Origin: Virgibacillus profundi
Lineage (GTDB): Bacteria; Bacillota; Bacilli; Bacillales; Amphibacillaceae
Direction: 5' to 3'
Assembly: GCF_002287375.1 (NCBI RefSeq)
Contig: NZ_NPOA01000007.1
Span: 186,001 to 250,000 of the forward strand
Length of the DNA: 64,000 nucleotides
Positions 36,690 to 46,529 of this stretch are shown one piece after another (position 1 is the first letter of the stretch; each line of letters opens with the position of its first letter). Under the pieces are notes generated by a model. That model was not told where the DNA came from, ran no database searches, and worked only from the letters and a program-made list of their open reading frames with translations. Position numbers and translations under genes: made by a program.

Positions 36690-37146
36690 AAAAGATGTAG
36701 AAGACGACGTATGCGCTTGGTTGTTTTCCGCTGCGGACCGTTGCGGACCTTAGGGCACGGCTTCAGCCTCCTCGAGAAACCCACTCTGCGGGGTCTTCAG
36801 ACACGTGCTGTTCTAAGTAGGAGTCAACGGTCCTCCGCTCCAAACAACTGCCAAAAATATACAAACAAGAACCATTTGTTTGAATTAATCAAGAATTTTT
36901 TTTAAAGTTACAAAGTTCCATCACAGTGGAGGAAACACATTGAAGACTCCTGCGGGGGGAAAGGCATAGGTGAGACCCCCGAGTGCGTAGCATGAGGAGG
37001 CTCACCAGCCGCCCTAAGGTCCGCAAAATGTGTTTCCGGAGCGGTCGTTGAGACCTACTAACATTGATTTTACGTCGTCTTTTCTATCAAATACGATAGT
37101 TAAAAAGTAACAATATTTTGATGGAGCGAATGAAGTGCAGTCCCAG
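36690..37146. repeat. Repeat R1 copy 4, with both arm ends changed in concert
   Basis: Lies between dacF and pdp. Arm B (about 36735-36835) and arm A (about 36925-37045) enclose the AT-rich linker AACCATTTGTTTGAATTAAT shared with copies 3 and 5. The outer end of each arm reads GCGGACCTTAGGGC (36743-36756) and its exact complement (37011-37024), both different from the usual GCTTTCCGCGGGC. Inside arm B the hairpin strand is TTCTAAGTAGGAG rather than TTCCCGCAGGAG. Only the right terminal module is present (GAAGTGCAGTCCC, 37132-37144). Inverted GACGACGTA flanks the arms. Confidence 0.88.
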
Positions 37147-37166
37147 AGTATACCAAAAAAGCCAAA

Positions 37167-37194
37167 AAAAACACACCTGTTAAAGTGTGTTTTT
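37167..37194 (-). terminator. Intrinsic terminator of pdp
   Basis: AAAAACACAC (37167-37176) pairs with GTGTGTTTTT (37185-37194) just past the pdp stop; the minus-strand T-run is strong. Confidence 0.85.
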
Positions 37195-37199
37195 GATAA

Positions 37200-38504
37200 T
37201 TATTTTGTAACTGTATCATAGATTAAAGTTGGTGCTTTTACGTCATTTTTTGTAATAGCTATACTAGCATATAGCTTTTCTTTTACTTCTTCAACTGAAT
37301 CTTGATTTGCATGTATAGTCAATAATGACTCGCCTTCTTCAACTAAATCCCCAATCTTTTTATGTAGTACAATTCCTACAGCAAGATCAATTTCGGATTC
37401 TTTTGTTGCTCTGCCGGCGCCTAGCAGCATTGCTGCAGTACCTATATCATCGGCAATTATTTCTTCAATTGTCCCGGATACTTTTGCTGGAAGCTCTATT
37501 TTATATGATGCTTTTGGAAGTAGTTCAGGATTGTCGGCTATAGCAGCATCTCCACCCTGGGACTTTAGAAAGATTTTGAACTGTTCAAATGCCTTGCCAT
37601 TTGAAATGTTTTCTTTTAATTTTTCTCTTGCTTCTTCAATACTGCTTGCTTTCTTTGCCAGTACAACCATTTGACTGCCTAAAGTAAGCGAAAGTTCCGT
37701 TAAGTCATCAGGTCCTTTGCCTTTTAGAGTATCAATAGCTTCTTTTACTTCTAAAGCATTACCAATAGCATTACCTAAGGGCTGACTCATGTCTGAAATA
37801 ATCGCCATTGTATTTCTTCCTACACGGTTTCCAATAGACACCATTGCATTTGCAAGATCTCTTGCATCATCCAGGTCTTTCATAAATGCACCAGCACCTG
37901 TTTTAACATCAAGAACGATGGCATCAGCACCTGAAGCTATTTTTTTACTCATAATGGAGCTTGCAATCAACGGAATGGAATTCACCGTTGCCGTAACATC
38001 TCTTAAGCTGTAAAGTTTCTTATCTGCAGGTGTCAAATTACCTGACTGACCAACTACAGCAACTTTATTTTTATTTACAAGCCCGATAAACTCATCATTC
38101 GATATTTCGACATGAAATCCGGAAACTGCCTCTAACTTATCAACTGTTCCACCTGTGTGACCTAGTCCTCTTCCACTCATTTTTGCAACAGGTACTCCAA
38201 CTGACGCAACTAAAGGAGCTAATACTAATGTTGTTGTATCACCAACTCCACCTGTGGAATGTTTATCAACCTTTATTCCCGAAATAGGAGAAAGGTCAAT
38301 TTGATCACCCGATTTCACCATGGAATCGGTTAAATTCGCCCGTTCTTCTTCCGTCATATCCTGAAAGTAGATTGCCATTAATAACGCGCTAACCTGATAA
38401 TCCGGAATTTCTCCTTCTGTATATCCTTTTATGAAAAAATTAATTTCTGCCTTTGATAATTCATGTCCATCTCTCTTTTTTTCGATAATATCGTACATTC
38501 GCAT
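37200..38504 (-). CDS. pdp: Pyrimidine-nucleoside phosphorylase Pdp
   Basis: A 434-residue enzyme splitting uridine, thymidine and deoxyuridine into base and (deoxy)ribose-1-phosphate. The family signature [17 protein letters not shown] lies at about 109-125, preceded by the phosphate loop [11 protein letters not shown]. The last gene of a deoB-punA-pdp salvage group. Start ATG at 38504 has AAGGTGATC upstream. Confidence 0.95.
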   Translation of the reverse strand: MRMYDIIEKKRDGHELSKAEINFFIKGYTEGEIPDYQVSALLMAIYFQDMTEEERANLTDSMVKSGDQIDLSPISGIKVDKHSTGGVGDTTTLVLAPLVASVGVPVAKMSGRGLGHTGGTVDKLEAVSGFHVEISNDEFIGLVNKNKVAVVGQSGNLTPADKKLYSLRDVTATVNSIPLIASSIMSKKIASGADAIVLDVKTGAGAFMKDLDDARDLANAMVSIGNRVGRNTMAIISDMSQPLGNAIGNALEVKEAIDTLKGKGPDDLTELSLTLGSQMVVLAKKASSIEEAREKLKENISNGKAFEQFKIFLKSQGGDAAIADNPELLPKASYKIELPAKVSGTIEEIIADDIGTAAMLLGAGRATKESEIDLAVGIVLHKKIGDLVEEGESLLTIHANQDSVEEVKEKLYASIAITKNDVKAPTLIYDTVTK

Positions 38505-38526
38505 TTTATGATCACCTTTTTTAAAT

Positions 38527-39348
38527 TTATTGTGGTAATGAATGAATAATTTTCTTTACAAACAGTAAAAAGTCTTCTTTTACCTTATCAGTTGTTTCAA
38601 TTACCTCTGTATGTGTTAACGGTTGGTCTAATATACCTGCTGCCATATTTGAAATACATGAAATTCCCAGGACACGAACACCTGCATGTGCAGCAACAGT
38701 AACTTCTGGCACTGTAGACATTCCTACAGCGTCACCACCAAAGGTTCTCAGCATTTTAATTTCTGCCGGTGTTTCGTAAACAGGACCGGTGTTTCCTACA
38801 TAAACGCCTTTTTGAATAGTTAGCCCCAGCTCTTTGGAACAATCCTCGGCATGTTTAATATATTGCCTGTCATAACATTGAGACATATCCGGAAAACGTG
38901 CTCCTAATTCATCATTATTTTTTCCGATTAATGGATTATTCCCCATATTATTTATATGATCTGTAATTAACATGAGATCACCGGGACTGAAGCTTGTATT
39001 TATCCCGCCTGCAGCGTTTGTAACAATAATTCCTTCAATACCCAATTGTTTCATGACACGTATTGGAAAAGTCACCTGCTTCATAGAATAACCTTCATAG
39101 TAATGAAAACGCCCCTGCATAGCAATAACCTGTTTCCCCTCTAAAGTACCAGCAACTATTTGCCCTTTGTGGCCCGCAACAGTTGATTCCGGAAAATGAG
39201 GAATATCTTTATAAGAGATTGCTACTGAATCCTCAATTTCGTCGGCTAATATTCCCAGTCCAGATCCAAGTATTAGTCCAATTGATGGTTTAATTGATAA
39301 TTTATTCTGTATAAACGAACTTGCCTCATTGATTGTTAATTGATCCAA
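38527..39348 (-). CDS. punA: Purine-nucleoside phosphorylase
   Basis: A 273-residue trimeric-type (PNP/MTAP) enzyme acting on guanosine and inosine. Motifs: GSGLG near 28, [18 protein letters not shown] and the Met/Glu base pocket [12 protein letters not shown]. It starts at TTG (39348) with AAGGGATG upstream; there is no near ATG. It follows deoB by 6 bp. Confidence 0.93.
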   Translation of the reverse strand: MDQLTINEASSFIQNKLSIKPSIGLILGSGLGILADEIEDSVAISYKDIPHFPESTVAGHKGQIVAGTLEGKQVIAMQGRFHYYEGYSMKQVTFPIRVMKQLGIEGIIVTNAAGGINTSFSPGDLMLITDHINNMGNNPLIGKNNDELGARFPDMSQCYDRQYIKHAEDCSKELGLTIQKGVYVGNTGPVYETPAEIKMLRTFGGDAVGMSTVPEVTVAAHAGVRVLGISCISNMAAGILDQPLTHTEVIETTDKVKEDFLLFVKKIIHSLPQ

Positions 39349-39354
39349 TTGACT

Positions 39355-40542
39355 TCATCCCTTCATATTAATTTCATTTAAAAAACTTTTCCCGAATTTC
39401 GGCATGCTAACATTAAAATTTTCCGCAATAGTTGCTCCAATGTCTGCAAATGTTTCTCTTTCCGGGAGTTGCTGACCTGAGGTAATACCTGTATGAAAAG
39501 CTATTAATGGAACAAATTCACGTGTATGATCAGTTCCGTGATGAACAGGGTCATTCCCATGGTCTGCAGTAATAAGCAAAAGGTCATCCGCTTTAAGCTT
39601 GTTAAAAACCTCAGGAAGTCTCACGTCATATGCTTCAAGAGCTTTCCCATAACCTTCGGGATCACGGCGATGACCATATTTTGCATCAAAATCAACTAAG
39701 TTTAAGAAACTTATCCCGTTAAAATCCTTATCCATTGATTCAACCAGTTTTGTCATACCATCTTCATTATCTATGGTACGGATAGATTCTGTTACCCCTT
39801 CACCGTCATAAATATCAGAAATTTTGCCAAGTGCAATAACATCATAGTTATCATCCTTAAGCTCATTCATTACTGTTCGGCCAAATGGTTTTAAAGCATA
39901 ATCATGACGGTTAGATGTCCGTTGAAATGCACCAGGTTCCCCGATAAACGGTCGTGCAATTATACGGCCAACCATATATTTTTCATCAAGTGTTAATTCA
40001 CGTGCAATTTCACAAATTCGATACTGCTCTTCGATTGGAATAATTTCTTCATGTGCTGCGATTTGCAGCACTGAATCTGCTGAGGTATATACGATTAATG
40101 CCCCTGTTTCCATATGCTCCTTACCAAGCTCTTCCAATATTTCTGTACCTGAGGCTGGTTTATTTCCGATGATTTTTCGACCTGATCTACTCTCTAACTC
40201 ATTTATTAATTCTTCAGGAAAACCATCAGGGAACGTTCTGAAAGGCTGTTGAATATTTAACCCCATTATTTCCCAGTGTCCTGTCATTGTATCTTTACCA
40301 TTGGATGCTTCCTGCATTTTTGTATAGTGTGCCTTTGGTGTTTCCGGTTTTTGGATTCCTTTAATTTCTTTTATATTGCTCAGACCCAGCTTCGCCATAT
40401 TGGGCATATGGAGTCCATTCATATGCTCTGCAATATGTCCCAGTGTATCAGCGCCTCTATCATTGAACTCATCGGCATCCGGTGCTTCCCCGATACCAAC
40501 TGAATCCATTACGATTAAAAATACACGTTTGAAATTTTTCAT
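39355..40542 (-). CDS. deoB: Phosphopentomutase DeoB (Drm)
   Basis: Interconverts (deoxy)ribose-1- and -5-phosphate. The 395-residue protein has [12 protein letters not shown] near its start, the phospho-Thr region [12 protein letters not shown] and ITADHGNDP of the alkaline phosphatase fold. It links the two phosphorylases downstream to the pentose phosphate pool. Ribosome site AGGAGGTATT upstream of 40542. Confidence 0.96.
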   Translation of the reverse strand: MKNFKRVFLIVMDSVGIGEAPDADEFNDRGADTLGHIAEHMNGLHMPNMAKLGLSNIKEIKGIQKPETPKAHYTKMQEASNGKDTMTGHWEIMGLNIQQPFRTFPDGFPEELINELESRSGRKIIGNKPASGTEILEELGKEHMETGALIVYTSADSVLQIAAHEEIIPIEEQYRICEIARELTLDEKYMVGRIIARPFIGEPGAFQRTSNRHDYALKPFGRTVMNELKDDNYDVIALGKISDIYDGEGVTESIRTIDNEDGMTKLVESMDKDFNGISFLNLVDFDAKYGHRRDPEGYGKALEAYDVRLPEVFNKLKADDLLLITADHGNDPVHHGTDHTREFVPLIAFHTGITSGQQLPERETFADIGATIAENFNVSMPKFGKSFLNEINMKG

Positions 40543-40634
40543 ATTTAATACCTCCTGTAATTATATTCCCAACTCTCACCATATATATGTCTTTGGTTTC
40601 ATGTTGTAGGATGTCAGACAACTAAAATTAAAAA

Positions 40635-41528
40635 TTAAGCCCTGGGATGATATGATTCATATATATCTTTTAATCTAGTTTTTGTCACATGTGTGTATAT
40701 TTGTGTTGTGGATATATCCACATGTCCAAGCATCTCCTGAACCACACGTAAATCTGCACCATTCTCCAGCAAATGTGTAGCAAAGGAATGACGTAATGTA
40801 TGTGGGGTTATTGTCTTTTTTATACCTGCCTCTCTTGAAGCAGCTTTTAATATTTTCCAGAACCCCTGGCGTGATAATTGTCTTCCATGCTGGTTAACAA
40901 ACAGCATTGTTGTATCATTATTTCGTTTTACTAATTGCCCTCTTGCATCATTTAGATATTCTTCTACTGCATGTATTGCGACATTTCCAAGTGGAACAAT
41001 TCTCTCTTTTGACCCTTTTCCAAAACATTGGACAAACCCCATAGTTAAATGAAGATCACTTACTTTCAATGAAATCATTTCACTGACACGTAATCCAGTA
41101 GCATAAAGTAGTTCGAACATTGCTTTATTCCGGCTTCTTAAAGGTGTGCTTCCATTAATACTCAGTAATGCTTCAATTTCCTGTACTGATAATACATCAG
41201 GAAGTTTTCTTTCTTTTTTTGGTGTTTCAATATGTAGACTTGCATCCTTATTTACAATTTGTTCCCGTATTAAAAATTGATGAAATGCACGTATCGATGA
41301 AATATGACGTGAAATCGTTGATGATGATTTCCCATTATCCTTTAGCATGTACAAAAAGCCAATAATATCATTTCTGATAACATCGTTCCAATCCGTTTTC
41401 TGAACTACTTTTTCAATATAGTGAATGTATCCTCTTAAGTCACGCTTGTACGATGTTAATGTATTATCTGATAAACCTCTTTCTATTTGTAAATAATGAA
41501 AAAAATCATCTATTGCATAAGTAAGCAT
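40635..41528 (-). CDS. xerD: Site-specific tyrosine recombinase XerD
   Basis: A 297-residue recombinase resolving chromosome dimers at dif with XerC (also named RipX). Catalytic residues are visible: Arg147 (ATGLRVSE), Lys171 (GKGSKER), His243 and Arg246 (HTLRH), His269 (LGH) and Tyr278 (QIYTH). The N-terminal SAM-like domain spans 1-85. It sits between yqzK and deoB exactly as in B. subtilis, so it is the chromosomal enzyme and not a sign of a mobile element. Confidence 0.96.
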   Translation of the reverse strand: MLTYAIDDFFHYLQIERGLSDNTLTSYKRDLRGYIHYIEKVVQKTDWNDVIRNDIIGFLYMLKDNGKSSSTISRHISSIRAFHQFLIREQIVNKDASLHIETPKKERKLPDVLSVQEIEALLSINGSTPLRSRNKAMFELLYATGLRVSEMISLKVSDLHLTMGFVQCFGKGSKERIVPLGNVAIHAVEEYLNDARGQLVKRNNDTTMLFVNQHGRQLSRQGFWKILKAASREAGIKKTITPHTLRHSFATHLLENGADLRVVQEMLGHVDISTTQIYTHVTKTRLKDIYESYHPRA

Positions 41529-41533
41529 ACCTG

Positions 41534-41740
41534 TTACTCCCCTAATCGAAAAAATAAATTCAATCGATCAAAAAAACTTTGCTCTGTATTAAATACTTTT
41601 ACTGCCGGACCTTCTGGTGGATCGTAGCGATGATATTGCTCATATTCGGAATGCATCGCACGCAAACCAAAATAAAATAAAAATGTGCATGCTATAAATA
41701 TAATAAAAACCTTTATTGTATCCCATATTATTCGTTTCAT
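41534..41740 (-). CDS. yqzK: YqzK (DUF4227) small membrane protein
   Basis: A 68-residue protein with one N-terminal helix (about residues 8-24) and a hydrophilic tail with [14 protein letters not shown]. The function is unknown. It is conserved between fur and xerD in bacilli. I chose the ATG at 41740 because AGAGGATATG lies upstream; the frame runs 22 codons further without a ribosome site. Confidence 0.82.
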   Translation of the reverse strand: MKRIIWDTIKVFIIFIACTFLFYFGLRAMHSEYEQYHRYDPPEGPAVKVFNTEQSFFDRLNLFFRLGE

Positions 41741-41940
41741 ACAGCATATCCTCTCTTTCTCAGAAAAACTAATCCTATTAGAAGATATGCCAAAAAAGAA
41801 TAACATTATACATACAATATTAAGAAGCTGGGTTTAAATGCCTTTTTTATCCAACTAAAAAGCATTACATCACAAATGTACCTCTTTTCGATTGATTTGT
41901 AAATTAAAAAAACACTTGTAACCTGGATTGAAATTATAAC

Positions 41941-41970
41941 AAAAAGCCTTTCTTCCCATGGAAAAAAGGC
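41941..41970 (-). terminator. Intrinsic terminator of fur
   Basis: GCCTTTCTTCC (41946-41956) pairs with GGAAAAAAGGC (41960-41970) with one mismatch; a T-run follows on the minus strand. Confidence 0.8.
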
Positions 41971-41983
41971 AAATCAGGCAATA

Positions 41984-42442
41984 TTATGTTGATGTTTTCA
42001 CCGCTGCTTTCTGACATTGCTTACAGATTCCGTGAAATGTAAGACGATGATCTTTTACTTGAAATCCCCAGTCATCCTGGACGATTTTTTCAACATCTTC
42101 CAATAAATCATCCACAATTTCTTCAACAGAACCACATTCAATACAAACAAGGTGATGATGAAAATGTTCGGCTCCCTCTTTACGAAGGTCATAACGAGAA
42201 ACGCCATCACCGAAATTTATTTTATCAACAATCTTTAATTCTGATAATAATTCCAATGTACGATAAACGGTAGCCAAACCAATTTCAGGTGCTTTTTCCT
42301 TAACAAGCAGGAAGACATTTTCCGCACTTAAATGATCCTCTTCCCGCTCCAGCAGTACCCTTACAGTTGCTTCTCTTTGCGGAGTAAGCTTATAGCTCTG
42401 TGCATGGAGCTGTTTTTTTATACGATCAATTCGATGTTCCAT
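41984..42442 (-). CDS. fur: Ferric uptake regulator Fur
   Basis: A 152-residue metalloregulator. The winged helix covers residues 1-85 (LTPQREATVRVLLE, GLATVYRTLELL). The metal-binding half has EHFHHHLVCIECGS and ICKQCQ, giving the CXXC pairs of the structural zinc site. It represses iron-uptake genes with Fe(II). The genomic position between spoIIM and yqzK separates it from perR and zur. A perfect PerR-type box lies upstream. Confidence 0.95.
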   Translation of the reverse strand: MEHRIDRIKKQLHAQSYKLTPQREATVRVLLEREEDHLSAENVFLLVKEKAPEIGLATVYRTLELLSELKIVDKINFGDGVSRYDLRKEGAEHFHHHLVCIECGSVEEIVDDLLEDVEKIVQDDWGFQVKDHRLTFHGICKQCQKAAVKTST

Positions 42443-42525
42443 GGCAAGTCCCCTCCCTCATATCCCATCTTTATTATATGCACCTATGAAAAGCGTGTCA
42501 AAGTATAATAGTCACTAATTTATAT

Positions 42526-42540
42526 TTATAATAATTATAA
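42526..42540 (-). promoter_or_regulatory. PerR box upstream of fur
   Basis: TTATAATAATTATAA (42526-42540) matches the PerR consensus TTATAATNATTATAA at every fixed position. It lies 84 bp upstream of the fur start. B. subtilis fur is a known PerR target. Confidence 0.75.
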
Positions 42541-42551
42541 TATAAGTTTCA

Positions 42552-43190
42552 TTATTGGTAAAATGATTTAATTAATGACTCCATTGCCTCGTTGGCAACA
42601 AATGTTTCCAGCAATGCAGCAGCAAAAGAAGCCACCAGTAGTAAAGAAAATATAGTAACATATCTACCAAAAGGTTCAAAAACAGGTTGAGAAATTTTTC
42701 GGCTGAATAATTTACTCAATAAAGTAAGTGAGAATATCATCGATAAACTTCCGGCAATAATATATATTGGTATGATTAAAATATTTTGTGGAGCAATTGA
42801 CAATGAGGCAAGCAGCAGTCCTTTGAAACCAAGTTGATTAACCATAAAGCCCACTGAAAAACCGACTACTAATCCTTTGATAAACAATAAAATCCAAATA
42901 ATCGGCAAACCAATCACAGATATTCCTAAAATAAATAATAATAGCAAATATTTAGCATGATAAAAAAAACTACTTTTAAGCAGCTCAATATTATCATACT
43001 GCTGATTTTCTGAAATTTGCCCAAAAAATCTTTCCAGATAAAAAAACAACTCATCTCTTTGGATCCAGTTCATACTATTAACGATAATTGCTCCAAATAT
43101 AATCCCGGTTAAAAATAAAATGACCATAAAAAGATAAATAGTTGCATGCTCTTTTATGTGATTCATTAGTAGCGCTCTATTTTTGTACAT
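42552..43190 (-). CDS. spoIIM: Stage II sporulation protein M
   Basis: A 212-residue membrane protein with about five helices, needed with SpoIID and SpoIIP for septal peptidoglycan degradation during engulfment. Segments GLPIIWILLFIKGLVVGFSV and LLLASLSIAPQNILIIP are typical. The ribosome site is GGAGGATTC before 43190. It follows the EndoQ-type gene. Confidence 0.94.
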   Translation of the reverse strand: MYKNRALLMNHIKEHATIYLFMVILFLTGIIFGAIIVNSMNWIQRDELFFYLERFFGQISENQQYDNIELLKSSFFYHAKYLLLLFILGISVIGLPIIWILLFIKGLVVGFSVGFMVNQLGFKGLLLASLSIAPQNILIIPIYIIAGSLSMIFSLTLLSKLFSRKISQPVFEPFGRYVTIFSLLLVASFAAALLETFVANEAMESLIKSFYQ

Positions 43191-43288
43191 CGGAATCCTC
43201 CATTCAAAAGATCTTACTATGTTAAAAACTATGAAGAATTCCGAGTAAAAATACCAAATTCACTATCATTTATTTTTTAAATAATAAT

Positions 43289-44458
43289 TTAGGAAGAAGT
43301 TATACTTCCATATTTGCCGCCCCCACCGGCTTTGATCTTTAATTGCCCTTCTCGCATTTCCATAATAGAAATTGCTAGTTTCTCCGGGATTACTTCTTTT
43401 AATTGTTCCAGTGTTGCATAGTGGATTACATTCATTTCTGTCCCAAAATGGTCCAGTAGTTTCTGAAAAGTCTTCTTACCCAGTGTTGGCAGGTATTCTA
43501 ATGGAACCTGATATAAGTATGGGGGCCTGTCTGTTTCTACTTCGATTGCATCTTTCAATTCCTGAATCCGATCAAATACACCTTTGGTAATTTTAGTTGA
43601 ACCACATGCAGAACATTTACTGGCATCAGGACTCAGAACTTCCATACAATTATTACAAACAGTCGTATGATATTTACCCAGTTGTGGATTCATACCAAAG
43701 TTTTGTTTGATTTTTCTACCATTCACTTGATGCAAGGCCCAGTAAAATTCTTTAAATGAAGGTGTTTCCATATATATTTCCTGATATTCACGTGCAATTT
43801 TAGCTAAAGAATGAGCATCGGAATTTGAAACAAACGTATAGTTATGCAATTCTTTTATTTGGTCAGCCATTTCTGTATCTGAACTGAGACCAAGTTCAAT
43901 TGCGTCTATTAAATCCGGATCGAGTACTTCTTCCAAAGATTTAATTACTCCTTTTCCGTATAAGCTTTTAAATGGAGTAAATACATGTGCTGGAATAAAA
44001 ATACCGCCCAGCTCTTTCACCTTATATTGCAATTCTTTAGCTGTTCCATAATACCTTTGGGAACTCAGTGTAATGTTTTTCATCTTTGTAGTTAACCATT
44101 CGGAAAATCTTTTTATTTTTTCAAGGGATGGAAAATAACATAATACATGGATTGGACCATGACAATGTTCGTCATATACTTCAATTTCTGAACCTAATAA
44201 TAACGTAACTTTCTCAAATCGGATTCCACCATCAGAAAGTTCATATGCCTTATCTGCTTCAATAAGCTGTTCTATTTCCTGTTGAACTGCCGGTGCATGG
44301 CTATCGATTACTCCAATCAGGTTTATTCCCTTATTTCGACTGGATTCCTTTAAAATATTCGTCAATGTCAGGGTTTTTGCCCCTGTTATTTTAACGGGTT
44401 TATCATAAATATCCCGCCCAATATGAATATGCATATCTGCAAAGTAAGCATTTAGCAT
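43289..44458 (-). CDS. Endonuclease Q-type DNA repair protein (YqxK region)
   Basis: A 389-residue protein. The N-terminal PHP phosphoesterase domain has metal-binding DMHIHIGRD at about 8-16 and SNSDAHS. A zinc ribbon follows (CNNC ... CSAC, about 271-290), then a helix-hairpin-helix (LPTLGKKTFQKLLDHFG). This layout is that of endonuclease Q, which cuts DNA 5' to deaminated bases and abasic sites; a Bacillus pumilus homologue has this activity. It starts 1 bp after the nudF stop, so the two are co-translated. The activity is by family. Confidence 0.85.
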   Translation of the reverse strand: MLNAYFADMHIHIGRDIYDKPVKITGAKTLTLTNILKESSRNKGINLIGVIDSHAPAVQQEIEQLIEADKAYELSDGGIRFEKVTLLLGSEIEVYDEHCHGPIHVLCYFPSLEKIKRFSEWLTTKMKNITLSSQRYYGTAKELQYKVKELGGIFIPAHVFTPFKSLYGKGVIKSLEEVLDPDLIDAIELGLSSDTEMADQIKELHNYTFVSNSDAHSLAKIAREYQEIYMETPSFKEFYWALHQVNGRKIKQNFGMNPQLGKYHTTVCNNCMEVLSPDASKCSACGSTKITKGVFDRIQELKDAIEVETDRPPYLYQVPLEYLPTLGKKTFQKLLDHFGTEMNVIHYATLEQLKEVIPEKLAISIMEMREGQLKIKAGGGGKYGSITSS

Positions 44459-44459
44459 C

Positions 44460-45005
44460 CTATCTCATCTCCAGTGCATGTAGGTAAAGGATCGCATAAT
44501 TCGTTTTTGCATCATGAATGCGTTCTTCCTCCAAATATTGTTTCGCTTCATCCAATGTCAATTCCAGGATTTCAATAAATTCATCATCATCCCCAGCTAC
44601 TGGATTTTCCATCTTTTCCAATTGATCTGTTATATAAATATACATAAGCTCATCGGCAAAACCGGGCGATGTGTAAAACGAACTGACAAAAGACAGGCTA
44701 CTCGCAGTATATCCTGTTTCTTCTTCCAGCTCGCGAATTGCAGTTACTTCCGGTTCTTCCCCTTCTTCTAATTTTCCAGCCGGGATTTCAATGATTGATT
44801 TTTCAAGCGGCTTTCTAAATTGCTCTACAAATACAATTTTATTATCTTTGGTAATTGGAATAACAGCGACAGCACCCGGGTGCTTTATCAATTCACGTTT
44901 AGCTGTTTTGCCATTAGGTAAAGTTACGTCATCGACCTGTAATTGTATCATTTTTCCATTATAAATTTTTTCACTTTTTATTGTTTTTTCCTCAAATTTT
45001 TTCAT
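44460..45005 (-). CDS. nudF: ADP-ribose pyrophosphatase NudF
   Basis: A 181-residue Nudix hydrolase. The Nudix box GX5EX7REUXEEXGU begins at GKLEEGEEPE and includes RELEEETGY. It cleaves ADP-ribose to AMP and ribose-5-phosphate. It begins an operon with the EndoQ-type gene and perhaps spoIIM. It is divergent from yqkF. Confidence 0.93.
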   Translation of the reverse strand: MKKFEEKTIKSEKIYNGKMIQLQVDDVTLPNGKTAKRELIKHPGAVAVIPITKDNKIVFVEQFRKPLEKSIIEIPAGKLEEGEEPEVTAIRELEEETGYTASSLSFVSSFYTSPGFADELMYIYITDQLEKMENPVAGDDDEFIEILELTLDEAKQYLEEERIHDAKTNYAILYLHALEMR

Positions 45006-45077
45006 TTATTATCACCCTTACAAATATAATATTTCCTCCATTTTATCATAGTTATTCAAATTATCGCTGTGAAATAG

Positions 45078-45113
45078 TTGTAATAGTTATAGGCTATTCC
45101 TACAATAGGAATA
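45078..45113 (+). promoter_or_regulatory. Promoter of yqkF with a palindrome across the -10 box
   Basis: TTGTAA (45078-45083), 17 bp, TACAAT (45101-45106) form a sigma-A type promoter. A perfect 8-bp inverted repeat TATTCCTA-CAA-TAGGAATA (45095-45113) covers the -10 box, where a repressor could block initiation. The regulator is unknown. Confidence 0.55.
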
Positions 45114-45140
45114 TAGAAAAAGAATTGGAGGCTGCCTACA

Positions 45141-46064
45141 ATGAATAATAGACAGTTAGGTAAATCAGATATTTATATTTCTGAGCTGACACTCGGTTGT
45201 ATGTCACTTGGTACAGATGTACAAAAAGCTGCTGCAATCATTGATCATGCTTTGGATACCGGGATAAATCATCTTGACACTGCTGATTTATATGATTTTG
45301 GAGAAAATGAGGAAATTATCGGAAAAGCAATTAAAAATAAACGCGACAAGGTTATCTTAACCACAAAGGTTGGAAATAATTTTAACAAAGATAATAAGGA
45401 TTGGTTCTGGGATCCGTCAAAAAAACATATAAAAGAAGGTGCAAAAGATAGTCTGCTGCGTTTAGGTACTGATTATATTGATTTTTATATGCTTCATGGC
45501 GGGACAATTGATGATCCAATCAATGAATCGATCGAAGCATTTGAGGAATTAAAAACAGAGGGGCTTATTCGTGCTTATGGTATATCGTCAATTCGTCCGA
45601 ATGTCATTCATGAGTATGTCAAACATTCCACAATTGATGCTGTCATGATGCAGTATAATATACTTGACCGAAGACCCGAGGAAGATGTTCTGGACTTACT
45701 GCATGCTAACAATATAAGTGTGCTTGCCCGTGGCCCCTTGGCAAAAGGAATGTTAAGCAACAAAGCTGAAAGACAGATAGAAGCAAAAGGAAAGAATGGA
45801 TTTTTGGATTATTCCTATGAAGAACTTAAAAATGTATATCAGGGTATCTCAGGAAATTTAGAAGATGGATTAACATTAAATGAAATTGCATTTAAATATA
45901 TACTGAAACACCCTGCAGTAGCAAGTGCTGTTTTTGGAGCAAGTTCGATTGATCAACTAAAGGAAAATACCAGCTTTGATCCTTCAAAAGGCTTAACAGA
46001 TGAAATGTATTTAAAGCTTCAAAAAGCATCCAGCCCAATAACATATAAAAGTCACCGTATTTAA
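45141..46064 (+). CDS. yqkF: Aldo/keto reductase YqkF
   Basis: A 307-residue TIM-barrel oxidoreductase. The catalytic tetrad is Asp46, Tyr51, Lys76 and the His of MLHGG. NADPH-binding residues near the end include FGASSIDQL. Natural substrates are unknown. Ribosome site TTGGAGG. A single plus-strand gene between nudF and yqkB, ending at a good terminator. Confidence 0.9.
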   Translation: MNNRQLGKSDIYISELTLGCMSLGTDVQKAAAIIDHALDTGINHLDTADLYDFGENEEIIGKAIKNKRDKVILTTKVGNNFNKDNKDWFWDPSKKHIKEGAKDSLLRLGTDYIDFYMLHGGTIDDPINESIEAFEELKTEGLIRAYGISSIRPNVIHEYVKHSTIDAVMMQYNILDRRPEEDVLDLLHANNISVLARGPLAKGMLSNKAERQIEAKGKNGFLDYSYEELKNVYQGISGNLEDGLTLNEIAFKYILKHPAVASAVFGASSIDQLKENTSFDPSKGLTDEMYLKLQKASSPITYKSHRI

Positions 46065-46068
46065 AGAT

Positions 46069-46095
46069 AAGGGATGACAGTGGCTGTCATCCCTT
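46069..46095 (+). terminator. Terminator between convergent yqkF and yqkB
   Basis: A 12-bp perfect stem AAGGGATGACAG (46069-46080) pairs with 46084-46095, with a 3-nt loop. It may serve both genes. Confidence 0.8.
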
Positions 46096-46106
46096 CCTTT
46101 ACTATT

Positions 46107-46430
46107 TTATACTACACATACACTTTGCGCTGAAATAAATGGATTTAAAATGCCTTCCGGACTGGAAAGGCGGAACATTTCACCTTTAACGTCCAACTTC
46201 ATATCTTCAGCAAAAAATGTCGCTTGCTGTTTATGAATCAAAATTGGATATACTTCATTTTCTACTTTTATATCTAATGGATCTTTCTCATTGGTAAAAC
46301 GGATCGTAGGAATACCATTTACACCACATCCGCAACCTTCTGTATCATACCATAGTACTAAATAATGATTATTATCTGTATTTAACCTATCTAAAAGCAC
46401 TTTGGCTTCGGGAGTAATTGTTAAATGCAT
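46107..46430 (-). CDS. yqkB: YqkB, HesB/IscA-like iron-sulfur family protein
   Basis: A 107-residue protein of the HesB-like fold. Cysteines are in GCGCGVNG (Cys33, Cys35) and near the end (SVCVV, Cys105). The spacing differs from classic IscA, so cluster binding is not certain. The function is unknown. It is conserved next to yqkF in B. subtilis. Confidence 0.82.
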   Translation of the reverse strand: MHLTITPEAKVLLDRLNTDNNHYLVLWYDTEGCGCGVNGIPTIRFTNEKDPLDIKVENEVYPILIHKQQATFFAEDMKLDVKGEMFRLSSPEGILNPFISAQSVCVV

Positions 46431-46529
46431 CAGAACCCCTCCTCTACTATTAGCTTAACAGAAAAAGGATAAATTCTAAAAAAATTGATACATAATCCTC
46501 ATATAAATAAGACTCTTTACGCAAATTTT

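Noticed and set aside
36363-36905. Long open frame antisense to dacF running into R1 copy 4
   Set aside because: Half of it is the shadow of dacF and the rest is repeat DNA.
40635-41528. Tyrosine recombinase as a sign of an integrated element
   Set aside because: Position and sequence identify the housekeeping XerD; no attachment-site repeats or phage genes are nearby.
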